This document shows positions 21,619 through 31,457 of a stretch of 64,000 nucleotides of DNA, in pieces (position 1 is the stretch's first letter; every line of letters starts with the position of its first letter). The notes under the pieces are model-generated. The model was not told the origin of the DNA, did no database searches, and was given only the letters and a program-made list of their open reading frames with translations. Source of the stretch: JACADW01 sp963747985 (GTDB lineage Bacteria; Acidobacteriota; UBA6911). The DNA is taken from the NCBI GenBank assembly GCA_963747985.1, contig CAVVHG010000006.1, positions 992,001 to 1,056,000 of the forward strand. The letters run 5' to 3'. The translations under genes and the position numbers were made by a program.

Positions 21619-22819
21619 GAGAGAGACCTCCACGCGGGGTGAAGGCAGAATCTGGCGCCTGCCATTCTCTTTCCGTGTCACGCCGGAAGGATGGGTATTC
21701 ATCCTCTCCGTCTTCCTGCTGCTGGCATCGGCGATCACCACCGGGAATAACCTGCTCTTCCTGATTCTCTCGGCGCTCTTGTCAGTCATCCTTACATCGG
21801 GCATCTTCGCTCGCAACTCGCTGAGATCGGTTACGGTTTCGCTGCAGGTTCCGGAAAGTGTTTTTGAAGGAGAGCAGGTCCCGTTGAAGGTCTCTCTGCG
21901 CAACCAGAAACGATTGGTTCCTGCCCTGTCCGTGGCAGTCGAGGACGAGTCATCGGCTGACGGCCACTCACTGATCTCGAGGATCGCTGCGTTCGCGTCC
22001 GGCCCCGGGCCTCGGGCCGTCGATCCGGATCGCTCCGTGCTCCGGCACCCGGCTTACTTCCCGTGGATTCCACCCGGATCCGTGCGCTCGGAACTCATAA
22101 CCCAGCTCTTTCCGCGGCGTGGCCTCTATTCCCTGAAGGGTTTCCGCGTATCGACCAGATTCCCGTTCGGCTTCTTCGAGCGGGGTGAGCGGGTGCCTGC
22201 CGATGGCCAGGTCTGGGTCTATCCTTCTGTTCACGATATTTCCTCGGAGTTTCACCTCTTGCCGTTCCTGCCGGGGCGGCTCGAGAGCCGACGGTCAGGT
22301 CACGGCGAGAGCCTATTCGCCATCAGGAAGCACCAGGAGGGAGAAAGCGCCAGGCTGGTGGACTGGAAGTCCACCGCCAAGACCGGGGAGTTGATGGCCA
22401 GGGAATTCGCGCGGGATGAGGAAAACACTTTCTGCCTGGTCCTGGATACCATAGTGGAGGAAAGAGGAACGGAGCGCTTCGAGAAAGCAGTCTCGCTCAC
22501 CGCAAGCCTCGCGGTGCACTTCGCCGCGGAAGGCGCGGAATTTGAGTTTCTGACTCCTCGAGAGCAGATTCCGAGGGGTATCGGCGCGGCGCACCTGGAC
22601 CGGGTCCTCCGCTCGCTGGCATTGGTGCGGTGTGAGCCGGTTTCAGCCGATGCCTCGATCGACCTGCGCCAGGAGCTCTCTGAAATCCTCCATCCAAGAC
22701 AGTTGCAGGCAGTGCTGTCCGCGAAGATCTTCAAGATCATCGTAACCTCCAAACCGCGTGGAAGCTTCCCTTCCTCGATCTGGCGTTCGTCGCATGTGAT
22801 CTATTTCGGCGAACTATGA
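21593..22819 (+). CDS. DUF58 domain protein
   Basis: About 408 residues. Two adjacent membrane helices lie near the N terminus (about residues 28-72, WVFILSVFLLLASAI and LLFLILSALLSVI), then a beta-rich region and the DUF58 core with DWKSTAKTGELMAREF. The start is not certain: there is no ATG in the right place, so TTG 21593, overlapping the end of moxR, is my choice; the frame is open back to 21494. DUF58 proteins are membrane-anchored, vWA-related partners of MoxR. The stop overlaps the next start by ATGA. Confidence 0.85.
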   Translation: MPTSKSRSERETSTRGEGRIWRLPFSFRVTPEGWVFILSVFLLLASAITTGNNLLFLILSALLSVILTSGIFARNSLRSVTVSLQVPESVFEGEQVPLKVSLRNQKRLVPALSVAVEDESSADGHSLISRIAAFASGPGPRAVDPDRSVLRHPAYFPWIPPGSVRSELITQLFPRRGLYSLKGFRVSTRFPFGFFERGERVPADGQVWVYPSVHDISSEFHLLPFLPGRLESRRSGHGESLFAIRKHQEGESARLVDWKSTAKTGELMAREFARDEENTFCLVLDTIVEERGTERFEKAVSLTASLAVHFAAEGAEFEFLTPREQIPRGIGAAHLDRVLRSLALVRCEPVSADASIDLRQELSEILHPRQLQAVLSAKIFKIIVTSKPRGSFPSSIWRSSHVIYFGEL

Positions 22820-25035
22820 CGCTCGAACGGTATTTCAAGCTGTCGTCCTACATCCTGGTCATCGCAGGCTTCGCCGCGGTCGCGGCCGGCGGAGGGGTCG
22901 GAACCGCCGCTCAAGTGCTGTTCACCTGCGTGCTGCTTGGCAGCTGGTTTGTTGACACCGCGCGGCTTGGGCGCAGGCTGCCACCCCGCGTCCAAAACGC
23001 ACTCGTGATTGCCTGCCTTCTCTTCTACGCCGTTGACCTGCGGTTTCTGTCGCGTTCCTTTGTGATCAGCACGGTCCACCTGGTCATGTTCCTCGCGGCG
23101 ATCAAATTGATGACTCGATCGTCCGACCGCGACTGGGTCAGCCTCTACCTGATCAGCTTCGCCGAATTGCTCGTGGCCTCCACGCTCTCGATCGATATCA
23201 CGTTCGCGCCGTCGCTCCTGCTTTTCCTGCTGTCGGGTGTAAGCACCCTCGTGCTGCTGGAGATGCGCCTGAGCGACGCCAGGATTCATGGCCGGGGCAA
23301 CATCGATCCGCCGGCCAGGTCCGCGCCTGGCATGGCCTCCGGGCTTCAGGTTTTCGGCCGTTTCCCGGCTGGCAGGATGGCCGCACTGACGCTGGTGATG
23401 ACAGCGACAATCCTTGTCCTGACCGTGCCGCTGTTCCTGGTCCTGCCCCGCGTGGCGCCGGGCGCCCGGAATCGACCCCACGGCAGCATGCGCCTGGTGA
23501 GTGGATTTTCGGAGCGGGTCGAACTGGGTGAGATCGGAACCATCAAGGAATCGGACGCCGTCGTGATGAAGGTCAGATTGAGCGAGCCGGCTTCGAAGGT
23601 TCCCCCGGCACTCAAGTGGCGCGGCATCGCCCTCGAGAACTTCGATGGCCACGCCTGGATCGGGAGTCGTGCGGTGAGGCATGCGATCCCCGATGCAGGC
23701 GGCTATTTCAGGTTGGCCGGATCTTCCCAGGGAACCGGGATCCTGTGGCAAACCTGTTTCCTCGAGGCGCTGTCCACGAACGTTCTCTTTGCGGCAAACA
23801 GGGTACTTGCCGTGTCCGGCGATCTCGAGTACCTCCAGCGCGACGGCGCGGGCGCGCTTTATACCGCGCCGCATCATTTCCAGAAGCTGCGCTACACGGC
23901 TATCTCCGACATTTCGCCCATCGATCCGGGGTTTATTCCCCGTGATCAGCGAGCCATTCCTCCCGTGATCACGCAATCGTGCCTGAGGCTGCCGTTCCTG
24001 GACCCGCGGATCGCGGAGCTGGCCAGGCAGCTCACCGGGCGCGAGCCGGGCGCCTTCGGCAAGGCTCAAGCTCTCGAGCGCTACCTCAGGCGAAACTACC
24101 GGTACAGCCTCGACCTGAAAGGCAGGCCGGGCAGCACGGACCCGCTTGCGATGTTTCTTTTTGAAACGCGCGCCGGCCATTGCGAATACTTTGCCACCGC
24201 CATGGCGGTCATGCTGAGGCAGGTTGGGATTCCGGCCCGGCTGGTTAACGGTTTCCGCGCGGGCGAATACAACGCCCTCGGAGATGCCTGGGTAGTGAGA
24301 CAGTATGACGCCCATAGTTGGGTCGAGGCCTATTTCGTGCCCTACGGCTGGATCGAGTTCGACCCTACGCCGGCCGAGCCTCGGCAGGCAAGATCCGCGC
24401 TCGCCAGGTGGGTCGGCAGCGTGACTGAAGCGGTGGACATGTGGTGGTGGGAGGGGGTCGTCGCGTACGACATCTGGAAACAATCCAACCTGGCTGGATC
24501 CGTTCTTTCCGCCCTGCGAGAAATCAGGGCCGGAATCGGGCAGGGGGGCACGGCACTTCTCGAACACGGTCTGGGTGTACTCGGCAGAGTGCGGGACTGG
24601 AAGTCGGAAGCGACTATCCCTTATCCTGCGGTCGGGATCGGGCTGATCGCCATCTCAACTGCCCTCTGCCTGTCGCTCGTCCGGCCCCGCTGGGCCAGGA
24701 GGCTTTTGCGGCGTTGCGCACGCACTTTTCATTCACGCAGCAAGCCGGCCTTGATGGAGAGCTTCTACCGGGAGGCGCTGGAGCTGCTCGCGGATTGCGG
24801 GCTGACACGCGACCGCAACCAGACACCATTGGAGTTCGCTCGGAACCTGGCCGGACACCCGGCCTCCGATTCATTCCTCGCACTTACCCGGCTGTACAAT
24901 CGGGCGCGATTTGGAGCTTCCTTCGAACCCGAGGATGCGACGTCGGCCGAGGCGATCCTGGTTTCCCTGCACCTGGCACTTCGCGGTAAATTGACGGGTC
25001 ACGAAAAGCCTGCCGGCGCATCCGGACCGCTATGA
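22816..25035 (+). CDS. Transmembrane transglutaminase-like protein (TgpA type)
   Basis: A 739-residue protein: several N-terminal membrane helices (about residues 10-220), then an extracytoplasmic transglutaminase-like domain, a further helix (about 605-625, AVGIGLIAISTALCLSLV) and a C-terminal DUF4129-like tail. The catalytic triad is visible: Cys in GHCEYFATAMAVML (about 457), His in YDAHSWVEAYF (about 500) and Asp in IEFDPTP. TgpA-type proteins act in the periplasm, perhaps on cell-wall peptides or proteins. It is translationally coupled to DUF58 and forms the usual trio with MoxR. Confidence 0.9.
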   Translation: MTLERYFKLSSYILVIAGFAAVAAGGGVGTAAQVLFTCVLLGSWFVDTARLGRRLPPRVQNALVIACLLFYAVDLRFLSRSFVISTVHLVMFLAAIKLMTRSSDRDWVSLYLISFAELLVASTLSIDITFAPSLLLFLLSGVSTLVLLEMRLSDARIHGRGNIDPPARSAPGMASGLQVFGRFPAGRMAALTLVMTATILVLTVPLFLVLPRVAPGARNRPHGSMRLVSGFSERVELGEIGTIKESDAVVMKVRLSEPASKVPPALKWRGIALENFDGHAWIGSRAVRHAIPDAGGYFRLAGSSQGTGILWQTCFLEALSTNVLFAANRVLAVSGDLEYLQRDGAGALYTAPHHFQKLRYTAISDISPIDPGFIPRDQRAIPPVITQSCLRLPFLDPRIAELARQLTGREPGAFGKAQALERYLRRNYRYSLDLKGRPGSTDPLAMFLFETRAGHCEYFATAMAVMLRQVGIPARLVNGFRAGEYNALGDAWVVRQYDAHSWVEAYFVPYGWIEFDPTPAEPRQARSALARWVGSVTEAVDMWWWEGVVAYDIWKQSNLAGSVLSALREIRAGIGQGGTALLEHGLGVLGRVRDWKSEATIPYPAVGIGLIAISTALCLSLVRPRWARRLLRRCARTFHSRSKPALMESFYREALELLADCGLTRDRNQTPLEFARNLAGHPASDSFLALTRLYNRARFGASFEPEDATSAEAILVSLHLALRGKLTGHEKPAGASGPL

Positions 25036-25066
25036 TGGTAATCTGCCCTGCTTTCAGCCTATACGG

Positions 25067-27880
25067 ATGGTTGACATGAAGAAACCGATTGCTCCCTTCG
25101 CCTTTTGCTTCGCCATGGTGGCCTTTTCCCCGTTGCTCCCGCAGGTTGAACAATGGCAGCCGGTTCCGTTGCCCTCGGGCAAGGTTCTGGTAGAACCGCC
25201 CGCCGGGAAATTCGTGTCGGATCTCAACGCATTCCCGATCAATTCGGCAATCAGCCCCGACGGGCGTTACGTCGCGTTCCTCAACAACGGGTTTGGCCAC
25301 TCATCTTCAGGATTCCGCAAGTCGATCGCGATCTATGATCGGGTCACAGGCCAGGTCTCCGACACGCAGGAGCCCGGGACGGGGCTGTATTTCGACGGGC
25401 CTGCCGACATATCGACGACGTATTACGGAATCGCCTTCAGCACCAGCGGGGCGCGCCTCTATGTCTCGATTGCCTCGACAAAGAAGGATCGCAGGCTCGG
25501 AGACCGGACGCAAAACGGCATCCGGATTTACCGGGTCGGAGAGCGGGGACTGCGGCCGGACGGCGCGATTCAGATCCTCCCTTCACAGATCACCTTCCCT
25601 GCCGGCGTGAAGCTGAACAATCCGGCGCCGACGCCTTCCGGGCTCTCCGTTGCACCCGATCCCGAGAATCCCGGTGAGGACCTGATATACGCAGCGCTGA
25701 CATTGAGCGATGCCGCCGTGGAATTGAGCACCAGGACCAAATCGCTGAAGCGCGTGTTCAATCTGCACGTCAACCCGCGCCATCCGGCCATTCCCTCGGA
25801 ATACCCGTATGCGACCGCACTCTGCCCGCACGGAAAGACGCTCTATGTCAGCCTGCACAACGGATCCGCGGTCGCCGTCGTGGACCTGGCCTCGGGCACG
25901 GCCTCCCTTTTGCCGGTCGGGCGGCAGCAGGAATTCGCTTCTGCTCCGAGCAGCCATCCTTGTCATATGGCGGTCAACCCTTCCGGAAGCGCGGTGTACG
26001 TGGCGGTGGAAAACAGCGACTTGGTCACCGTCATCGATAACCGGCCGTCCTCGGCCACGTATCGCCGGGTGATCGCCGACGTCGATGTCCGCCCGGGCGA
26101 GATGCGCGACATGAAGATACTCGGCGCGGGGCCAAACCATCTCACCTTCACTCCCGATGGGAAGACGCTGCTGATCAGCCTCGGTTTGTTCAACGCAGTC
26201 GCGGTGGTACAGGTCGAATCCGCGGGCGGTGAGTTCAAACATGAATTGAGGGGATTCCTTCCCACTCTGTGGTATCCGCACACCATGGAGGTGAGTCTCG
26301 ACGGCGAGACCATATACCTGACCAGCGGAAAAGGAAAAGGGACAGGGACCAATCGACCTAATCGTCCGTTCCCTCCCGGACAGCAGCCGGGGCCGTACGG
26401 CCCCACGCTGCTAAAGGGATCACTGCACGAAATCCCCTTAGCCCAGGCCCTGGCTGAAATTGACAGGTTCACCACGATGACGAAGAGGAACGCGCAGCTG
26501 GATTCGCAGTCTCTCACCGGCACGAGAGAATCGCTCGAATTCAACCCGTTCAAGCACGTGATTTACATCATCAAGGAAAACCGGACCTACGACCAGATCT
26601 TCGGCGACCTGAAGGGCACCAGGGCTGACGATACCTGCCTGTATTTCGGGGAGGAATTTACCCCCAACCACCACAAACTGGCGCGGGAATTCGGGATCTA
26701 TGACAACTTTTTCGACAGCGCCGAGGTGAGCTTCAACGGTCACACATGGAGCATGGCCGGAATCAACACAGGCTGGAACGAGCAGCAATGGCAGGTCAAC
26801 TACTCCACCAGCAATTTCACCTACGATTCGGAAGGCCGGAACAACGACATCATCCCGCTCGAGCACAATCAGTCCGACGTCGACACCCCGCAGGGAGGGT
26901 ACATCTGGGACAGCGTTCTCGCCGCCGGGAAATCCATCCGGATGTACGGCGAATTCTGCTCGAACCCGCCACTGCCGTTGAGACGGCTGCGGAAGGGCGA
27001 CAGGCTTCCTCCTTACCTGGTCCACCCGCGCATCGGCGAGCTCAGCCCATATCCCTGGTCCGTGCCGCTGTTCGGACTGCTGGACAAGAACGGGCGGCTG
27101 ATCGGGGGTACGATCGCCACCAAGACCGCGTTCAAGAACGCTTACGAGCCGCTCTTTCCGGATTTCGAGCAACTCCACCCCGATGTGCTCCGGTTCGTGA
27201 TCTGGAAAAGGGATTTCGACCGGATCGTCCGACAGCAGCAGGAGACCGGCAAAGACGATCTGCCGGCTTTCAGCATCGTCCGGTTCGGCGGTGACCATAC
27301 GCGAGGCGTAGCCCCGGGAGGTCCCACGCCGGACGCAAGCGTGGCCGACAACGACCTGGCGCTCGGAATGCTCGTCGAAGCCATCTCGAGCAACGAGTAC
27401 TACTGGGGAAACACAGCAATCATCGTGCTTGAGGATGACGCTCAGGCCGGGTGCGACCACGTGGATTCACATCGCAGCCTCATGCTGTTCGTTTCCAGGT
27501 ACAACAGAGGCAACAGCCGTCAACCCGAGATCGATTCACGCTTCTTGACGACCGCAAGTGCCGTGCGCACTATCGAAGCCCTTCTTGGCCTTGAGTCCAA
27601 CAACCTCATGACCGCGACGGCACCCCTGCTCTTTGCCGGGCTGATCCGGGACAGATCGCAGTTGCACGGACCGTATCAGGCCGATTTCTCCAATCTCGAG
27701 AATGGAAGGATATTCGAAGAGGCCACCGGCAAGATCCGGGAGAATCCAGCCCTCCGCAAGCTGGCCAGTCTCACGGGAACCCTGGATATGGACGAGGCCG
27801 ACCAGGCGGATGCCAATGCCTTGAACTACGTGCTGGAGGAGTGGGTGAGGATCCAGGGCCGGCTGCGTTGCTCCCGGTAG
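25067..27880 (+). CDS. Exported phosphoesterase-family protein with N-terminal beta-propeller
   Basis: A 937-residue secreted protein. A signal peptide follows MKKPIAPFAF (ATG 25076 is an equally possible start). Residues about 30-450 carry YncE/SMP-30-like repeats such as AISPDGRYVAFLN and LTFTPDGKTLLISLG. Residues about 500-870 form the PF04185 phosphoesterase domain (phospholipase C/acid phosphatase AcpA type), with IKENRTYDQIFGDLKG at its start and VLEDDAQAGCDHVDSHRS near its end. The family hydrolyses phosphodiesters or phosphomonoesters outside the cytoplasm. The substrate is unknown. It stands alone between the transglutaminase and rimO. Confidence 0.85.
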   Translation: MVDMKKPIAPFAFCFAMVAFSPLLPQVEQWQPVPLPSGKVLVEPPAGKFVSDLNAFPINSAISPDGRYVAFLNNGFGHSSSGFRKSIAIYDRVTGQVSDTQEPGTGLYFDGPADISTTYYGIAFSTSGARLYVSIASTKKDRRLGDRTQNGIRIYRVGERGLRPDGAIQILPSQITFPAGVKLNNPAPTPSGLSVAPDPENPGEDLIYAALTLSDAAVELSTRTKSLKRVFNLHVNPRHPAIPSEYPYATALCPHGKTLYVSLHNGSAVAVVDLASGTASLLPVGRQQEFASAPSSHPCHMAVNPSGSAVYVAVENSDLVTVIDNRPSSATYRRVIADVDVRPGEMRDMKILGAGPNHLTFTPDGKTLLISLGLFNAVAVVQVESAGGEFKHELRGFLPTLWYPHTMEVSLDGETIYLTSGKGKGTGTNRPNRPFPPGQQPGPYGPTLLKGSLHEIPLAQALAEIDRFTTMTKRNAQLDSQSLTGTRESLEFNPFKHVIYIIKENRTYDQIFGDLKGTRADDTCLYFGEEFTPNHHKLAREFGIYDNFFDSAEVSFNGHTWSMAGINTGWNEQQWQVNYSTSNFTYDSEGRNNDIIPLEHNQSDVDTPQGGYIWDSVLAAGKSIRMYGEFCSNPPLPLRRLRKGDRLPPYLVHPRIGELSPYPWSVPLFGLLDKNGRLIGGTIATKTAFKNAYEPLFPDFEQLHPDVLRFVIWKRDFDRIVRQQQETGKDDLPAFSIVRFGGDHTRGVAPGGPTPDASVADNDLALGMLVEAISSNEYYWGNTAIIVLEDDAQAGCDHVDSHRSLMLFVSRYNRGNSRQPEIDSRFLTTASAVRTIEALLGLESNNLMTATAPLLFAGLIRDRSQLHGPYQADFSNLENGRIFEEATGKIRENPALRKLASLTGTLDMDEADQADANALNYVLEEWVRIQGRLRCSR

Positions 27881-27934
27881 GAGGCCGAGAGGCGTTCGGA
27901 GAACGGTAACGGTTGCCCAAACAGCCGTCTGCTT

Positions 27935-27989
27935 TCAATCGTCAGCTCTCAGCCGTCAGCTGACACCTGAAGGCTGATGGCTGATTGCT
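27935..27989. repeat. Heptamer-type AGCTGA/GGCTGAT repeat tract
   Basis: Contains GTCAGCTCTCAGCCGTCAGC, then CTGAAGGCTGATGGCTGATT. The two halves are inverted relative to each other and could form a hairpin. Same family as 3147-3195 and 14058-14093. Confidence 0.65.
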
Positions 27990-28101
27990 GCTTCCAGAGA
28001 GGCGTCTCCTCTCCTGGCTCCTGAATCATGCGGGGGGGGTCTTCCCGCTTGAATGGAGGCCACGGAGGGCCTACCATTCTGCCTTCCAACAGGGTGAGTT
28101 T

Positions 28102-29445
28102 GTGGCGAAGATCGGTTTCATCAGCCTGGGATGTCCCAAGAACCTTGTCGACAGTGAGGTCATGGCAGGCCTGCTGCAGAGAGAGGGTCATGTTTTGACG
28201 ACCGACCGGTCTGAGGCTGAGATCATCGTCGTAAACACCTGCGGCTTTATCCGGGACTCGAAACAGGAATCGATCGATACCATACTCGAGGCCGCGGGGC
28301 TCAAGCGCTCGGGTGTCCTCAAACGCCTGATCGTGACCGGTTGTCTCGCCGAGAGGTACCCCGAGGAAATCAGGTCGGAGCTACCCGAGGTCGATGTGAT
28401 CCTGGGCACAAACCAGGTGCTGGAGATCACGCGTGCCGCGTCCGGCGAGGCGGTAAGCCCACCGACTACCTTCGGCCGCAGTGATGCCGACCTCTATCTT
28501 TATGACGATAAAACGCCGCGCGCGGTCGCCACGCCCGCCTATACCGCCTATGTCAAGATTGCCGAGGGTTGCGACCACACCTGCGCCTTCTGCATCATAC
28601 CCGGCATCCGCGGGCCCTTCCGGAGCCGCACCATCCCGTCACTCGTGCAGGAGGCTCGAAACCTGGCCGCATCGGGCATAAAGGAGATCACACTCGTTTC
28701 ACAGGACACTACCAGTTACGGGATGGACCTGCGAATTCAGGACGGTCTCGCACAACTGCTGGAGGCGCTCGAAGGGGTTGGCGGCATTCACTGGATCCGC
28801 TTCCTGTATGTTTACCCGAACATGGTCAGCGAGAGACTCACGGGGGTCGTCTCCGCAAGCGGAAAAATCTGCAAGTACATCGACATGCCGTTGCAGCACG
28901 TCAGCGCGCACATCCTGCGAGCCATGCGCCGGGGCGGCAATCGCAGCAGCCTTTCGAGGATCATCGACCGCATCCGCTGCGCGATACCGGGTGTAACACT
29001 GCGCACAACCATGATCGTCGGTTACCCGGGGGAAACGGACCGCGATTTCGAGGAGTTGAAGACATTTTGCCGGGAGATGGAGTTTGACCGCCTGGGGGTG
29101 TTCTGCTACTCCGACGAAGAAGGCACCGCCGCCTTTCACGGCCGAAGAAAGGTGCCGGCGACGGTAGCGCGGAGCAGGCAGCGTGAGCTCATGCAGCAGC
29201 AGGCCGGAATATCGAGGCGGAAGAACCGCCGACTGGTGGGCAAAGAACTGACCCTCCTGGTGGAGGGGCCTTCAGACCAGAGTGAGCATTTGCTGCAGGG
29301 CAGGCTCGAGTCCCAGGCCCCGGAAATCGACGGGGTGTGTCTGATCAATGACTCCGACGCCGGACTTCCGTCCCCGGGGGAATTCCGGACTGTACGTATC
29401 ACGAGGGCGCTCGAGCACGACCTTCTCGGGACGATCATACGGTAG
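28102..29445 (+). CDS. rimO: Ribosomal protein uS12 methylthiotransferase RimO
   Basis: A 447-residue radical SAM enzyme that methylthiolates the conserved Asp of ribosomal protein S12. The N-terminal UPF0004 domain begins KIGFISLGCPKNLVDSE. The radical SAM cluster motif is CDHTCAFC (CX3CX2C) near residue 157. The C-terminal TRAM domain is present. GTG 28102 is chosen because the family starts here; the frame extends upstream to 27985 without family similarity. It heads the run of closely packed genes to 33984. Confidence 0.95.
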   Translation: MAKIGFISLGCPKNLVDSEVMAGLLQREGHVLTTDRSEAEIIVVNTCGFIRDSKQESIDTILEAAGLKRSGVLKRLIVTGCLAERYPEEIRSELPEVDVILGTNQVLEITRAASGEAVSPPTTFGRSDADLYLYDDKTPRAVATPAYTAYVKIAEGCDHTCAFCIIPGIRGPFRSRTIPSLVQEARNLAASGIKEITLVSQDTTSYGMDLRIQDGLAQLLEALEGVGGIHWIRFLYVYPNMVSERLTGVVSASGKICKYIDMPLQHVSAHILRAMRRGGNRSSLSRIIDRIRCAIPGVTLRTTMIVGYPGETDRDFEELKTFCREMEFDRLGVFCYSDEEGTAAFHGRRKVPATVARSRQRELMQQQAGISRRKNRRLVGKELTLLVEGPSDQSEHLLQGRLESQAPEIDGVCLINDSDAGLPSPGEFRTVRITRALEHDLLGTIIR

Positions 29446-29472
29446 CGCCGGAGTCTTTCCGTTCCGGCAGCA

Positions 29473-29685
29473 GTGCTGGTGACAAAATTGGGAACGCGCA
29501 AGTGTCCGCGCTGCGGACGAGACATTCAGCCGGACAACAGCCCTTTCCGGCCGTTCTGCAGTGAGCGCTGCAAGCTGATTGATCTCGGCCGCTGGGTTTC
29601 CGGTACATACCGGATCCCTGAGGATGAGACGCAGGAGGAGCAATCCGTGCCCCGGGAACCGGGCGACGAAAGCGGGAACTCATGA
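29473..29685 (+). CDS. yacG: YacG-family zinc-binding protein (DNA gyrase inhibitor YacG)
   Basis: A 70-residue protein with the four zinc ligands in CPRCG (about residues 11-14) and FCSERC (about 28-33), followed by LIDLGRWVSGTYRIP, the YacG signature. E. coli YacG binds GyrB and inhibits gyrase. Start GTG 29473. Its stop overlaps the pgpA ATG. Confidence 0.88.
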   Translation: MLVTKLGTRKCPRCGRDIQPDNSPFRPFCSERCKLIDLGRWVSGTYRIPEDETQEEQSVPREPGDESGNS

Positions 29686-30149
29686 AACAGAAGCTCGCTC
29701 TGCTCCTGGCAACAGGCTTCTACGTGGGGTTCATCAAAGGAGCTCCGGGAACCTACGCCTCCATCCTGACCGGTGCGGCCATTTTCATGACTCAGAGACT
29801 CGGCCATCGCATTGCTCCCGAACTCTATGTCGCCGTGCTCTGCCTGGTGACGGTCCTTGGAGTCCTCGCGTCGGACAGTGTCAGTCGTTCGCGGGGCGCC
29901 CACGATCCGTCCTTCGTGGTAATCGACGAGATCGCGGGGCAAATGGTGGCGCTGCTGTTTGTCCCGGTGACACTGGCCAACGCGGTAACCGGAATCGCAC
30001 TGTTCCGCGCTTTCGACATCTGGAAACCATTCGGAATCAGGCGGCTCGAGAAACTGAAGGATGGTGTGGGAATCATGGCGGACGACCTTGCGGCCGGACT
30101 CCTGACCTGCTTGATTCTCCACGCGGCGAATTGGTCTTTTTCCCGATAG
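29682..30149 (+). CDS. pgpA: Phosphatidylglycerophosphatase A
   Basis: A 155-residue membrane phosphatase that makes phosphatidylglycerol from its phosphate. The motif GFIKGAPGTYASI lies near the N terminus, VVIDEIAGQMVAL is the central acidic helix, and RAFDIWKPFGIRRLEKLKDGVG followed by MADDLAAG is near the C terminus. Four hydrophobic helices fit PgpA. It overlaps yacG by 4 bp and is 42 bp before cinA. Confidence 0.93.
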   Translation: MKQKLALLLATGFYVGFIKGAPGTYASILTGAAIFMTQRLGHRIAPELYVAVLCLVTVLGVLASDSVSRSRGAHDPSFVVIDEIAGQMVALLFVPVTLANAVTGIALFRAFDIWKPFGIRRLEKLKDGVGIMADDLAAGLLTCLILHAANWSFSR

Positions 30150-30191
30150 CCGTTTTCCCCGGCTTGCGGTCGGAGAGCGACGCCGGATCCC

Positions 30192-31457
30192 ATGATGCCT
30201 ATGAAAGCTGAGATTATTGCCGTCGGCTCGGAGTTGTTGACCCCGGACAGAGTGGATACCAACTCCCTGTACATCACCGCAAGACTCAACGAAGCCGGTT
30301 TCGAGGTGCACCGCAAGACGGTCATCGGCGACAGTGAAGAAGGCCTGGCTGCCCTGGTCGGTGAGGCTCTCTCGCGTTCCATGCTTATTGTCGTCAGCGG
30401 CGGTCTGGGTCCGACTGAGGATGATGTCACCCGGCAGGCTGTGTCGCGAGTGCTGCGCCGACCACTGGTGATCGACAGTGAAGCGCGCGAAGAAATCCGC
30501 AGGAGATTCGCCAGCCGCGGCATCGCGATGCCGGAAATCAACACCCGGCAGGCACAGGTGCTCGAGGGGGCCGAGGTGCTTGCGAATCCCCGCGGCACGG
30601 CCCCGGGCATGTGGATCGAGCAAGAGAACGCGAGGATCTTGCTGCTGCCGGGACCTCCCCGGGAACTCCAGGCGATGTTCGACGCATCTGTGGCGCCAAG
30701 ATTAGCGAAACTCCACTCCGGCAGGCGGATGGCGCGCAGAACCGTGAGCATCGTCGGCCTGAGCGAATCGGAAGTGGATTCCCGCGTGTCGCCGATCTAT
30801 ACCGGGTATCCCGGCATTGCGACGACAATACTGGCCAGCAGCGCCCGGATAACGCTGAATCTCACCCAGTGGTTCATGCCGGGCGAGAAGCCCGGTGAAC
30901 TGGACGAGCTCGTGCAGCGCATCTCGGAGGCGCTTGGCGACACTGTCTACTCCACGACCGGAGAGACACTGGAGGAGGTCGTGGGGCAATTGCTTAGGGA
31001 CTCGGGAAGGTCGCTTTCAGTCGCCGAGTCATGCACATCCGGGGCTGTCGCCATGCGCATAACCAGGGTGCCGGGTAGCTCAGGCTACTTCCTCGGAGGC
31101 GTCCTGTGTTATGCGAATGACCTGAAGGAGAAGCTCTGTGCGGTCCCGGCGTCCCTGCTGGAGAAGCACGGTGCCGTCAGTGCGGAAGTTGCGGAGGCTC
31201 TTGCGCAGGGCGTCAGGCGGATTTCGAACAGCTCAATCGGGCTGTCCGTAACAGGCATCGCCGGACCGGGAGGAGGCTCGGCCGATAAGCCGGTCGGCCT
31301 CGTATATTTCGGGCTGGCTGGCCCACAGGGAAGCGCGTATGAACGACGGATCATACCAGGCGACCGCGAATCGATCCGCGAGCGGGCCGTAACATACGCG
31401 CTTGCGTACCTGCGACGTTTTCTGCTGTCCGAATACCGGAGGATCCTGACATCTTGA
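30192..31457 (+). CDS. cinA: CinA family protein (NMN deamidase / ADP-ribose pyrophosphatase type)
   Basis: A 421-residue protein. The N-terminal MoeA/MogA-like COG1058 domain (residues 1-about 170) has AEIIAVGSELLTPDRVDTN and SGGLGPTEDDVT. The C-terminal CinA domain (about 255-415) has VAESCTSGAVAMRIT and VTGIAGPGGGSADKPVG, characteristic of NMN amidohydrolase. The protein recycles NMN and hydrolyses ADP-ribose. Its last 4 bases overlap thpR. Confidence 0.94.
   Translation: MMPMKAEIIAVGSELLTPDRVDTNSLYITARLNEAGFEVHRKTVIGDSEEGLAALVGEALSRSMLIVVSGGLGPTEDDVTRQAVSRVLRRPLVIDSEAREEIRRRFASRGIAMPEINTRQAQVLEGAEVLANPRGTAPGMWIEQENARILLLPGPPRELQAMFDASVAPRLAKLHSGRRMARRTVSIVGLSESEVDSRVSPIYTGYPGIATTILASSARITLNLTQWFMPGEKPGELDELVQRISEALGDTVYSTTGETLEEVVGQLLRDSGRSLSVAESCTSGAVAMRITRVPGSSGYFLGGVLCYANDLKEKLCAVPASLLEKHGAVSAEVAEALAQGVRRISNSSIGLSVTGIAGPGGGSADKPVGLVYFGLAGPQGSAYERRIIPGDRESIRERAVTYALAYLRRFLLSEYRRILTS

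Noticed and set aside
22801..24567. 588-codon minus-strand frame opposite the transglutaminase gene
   Set aside because: Shadow frame; no hydrophobic segments or domain motifs, low-complexity charged composition.
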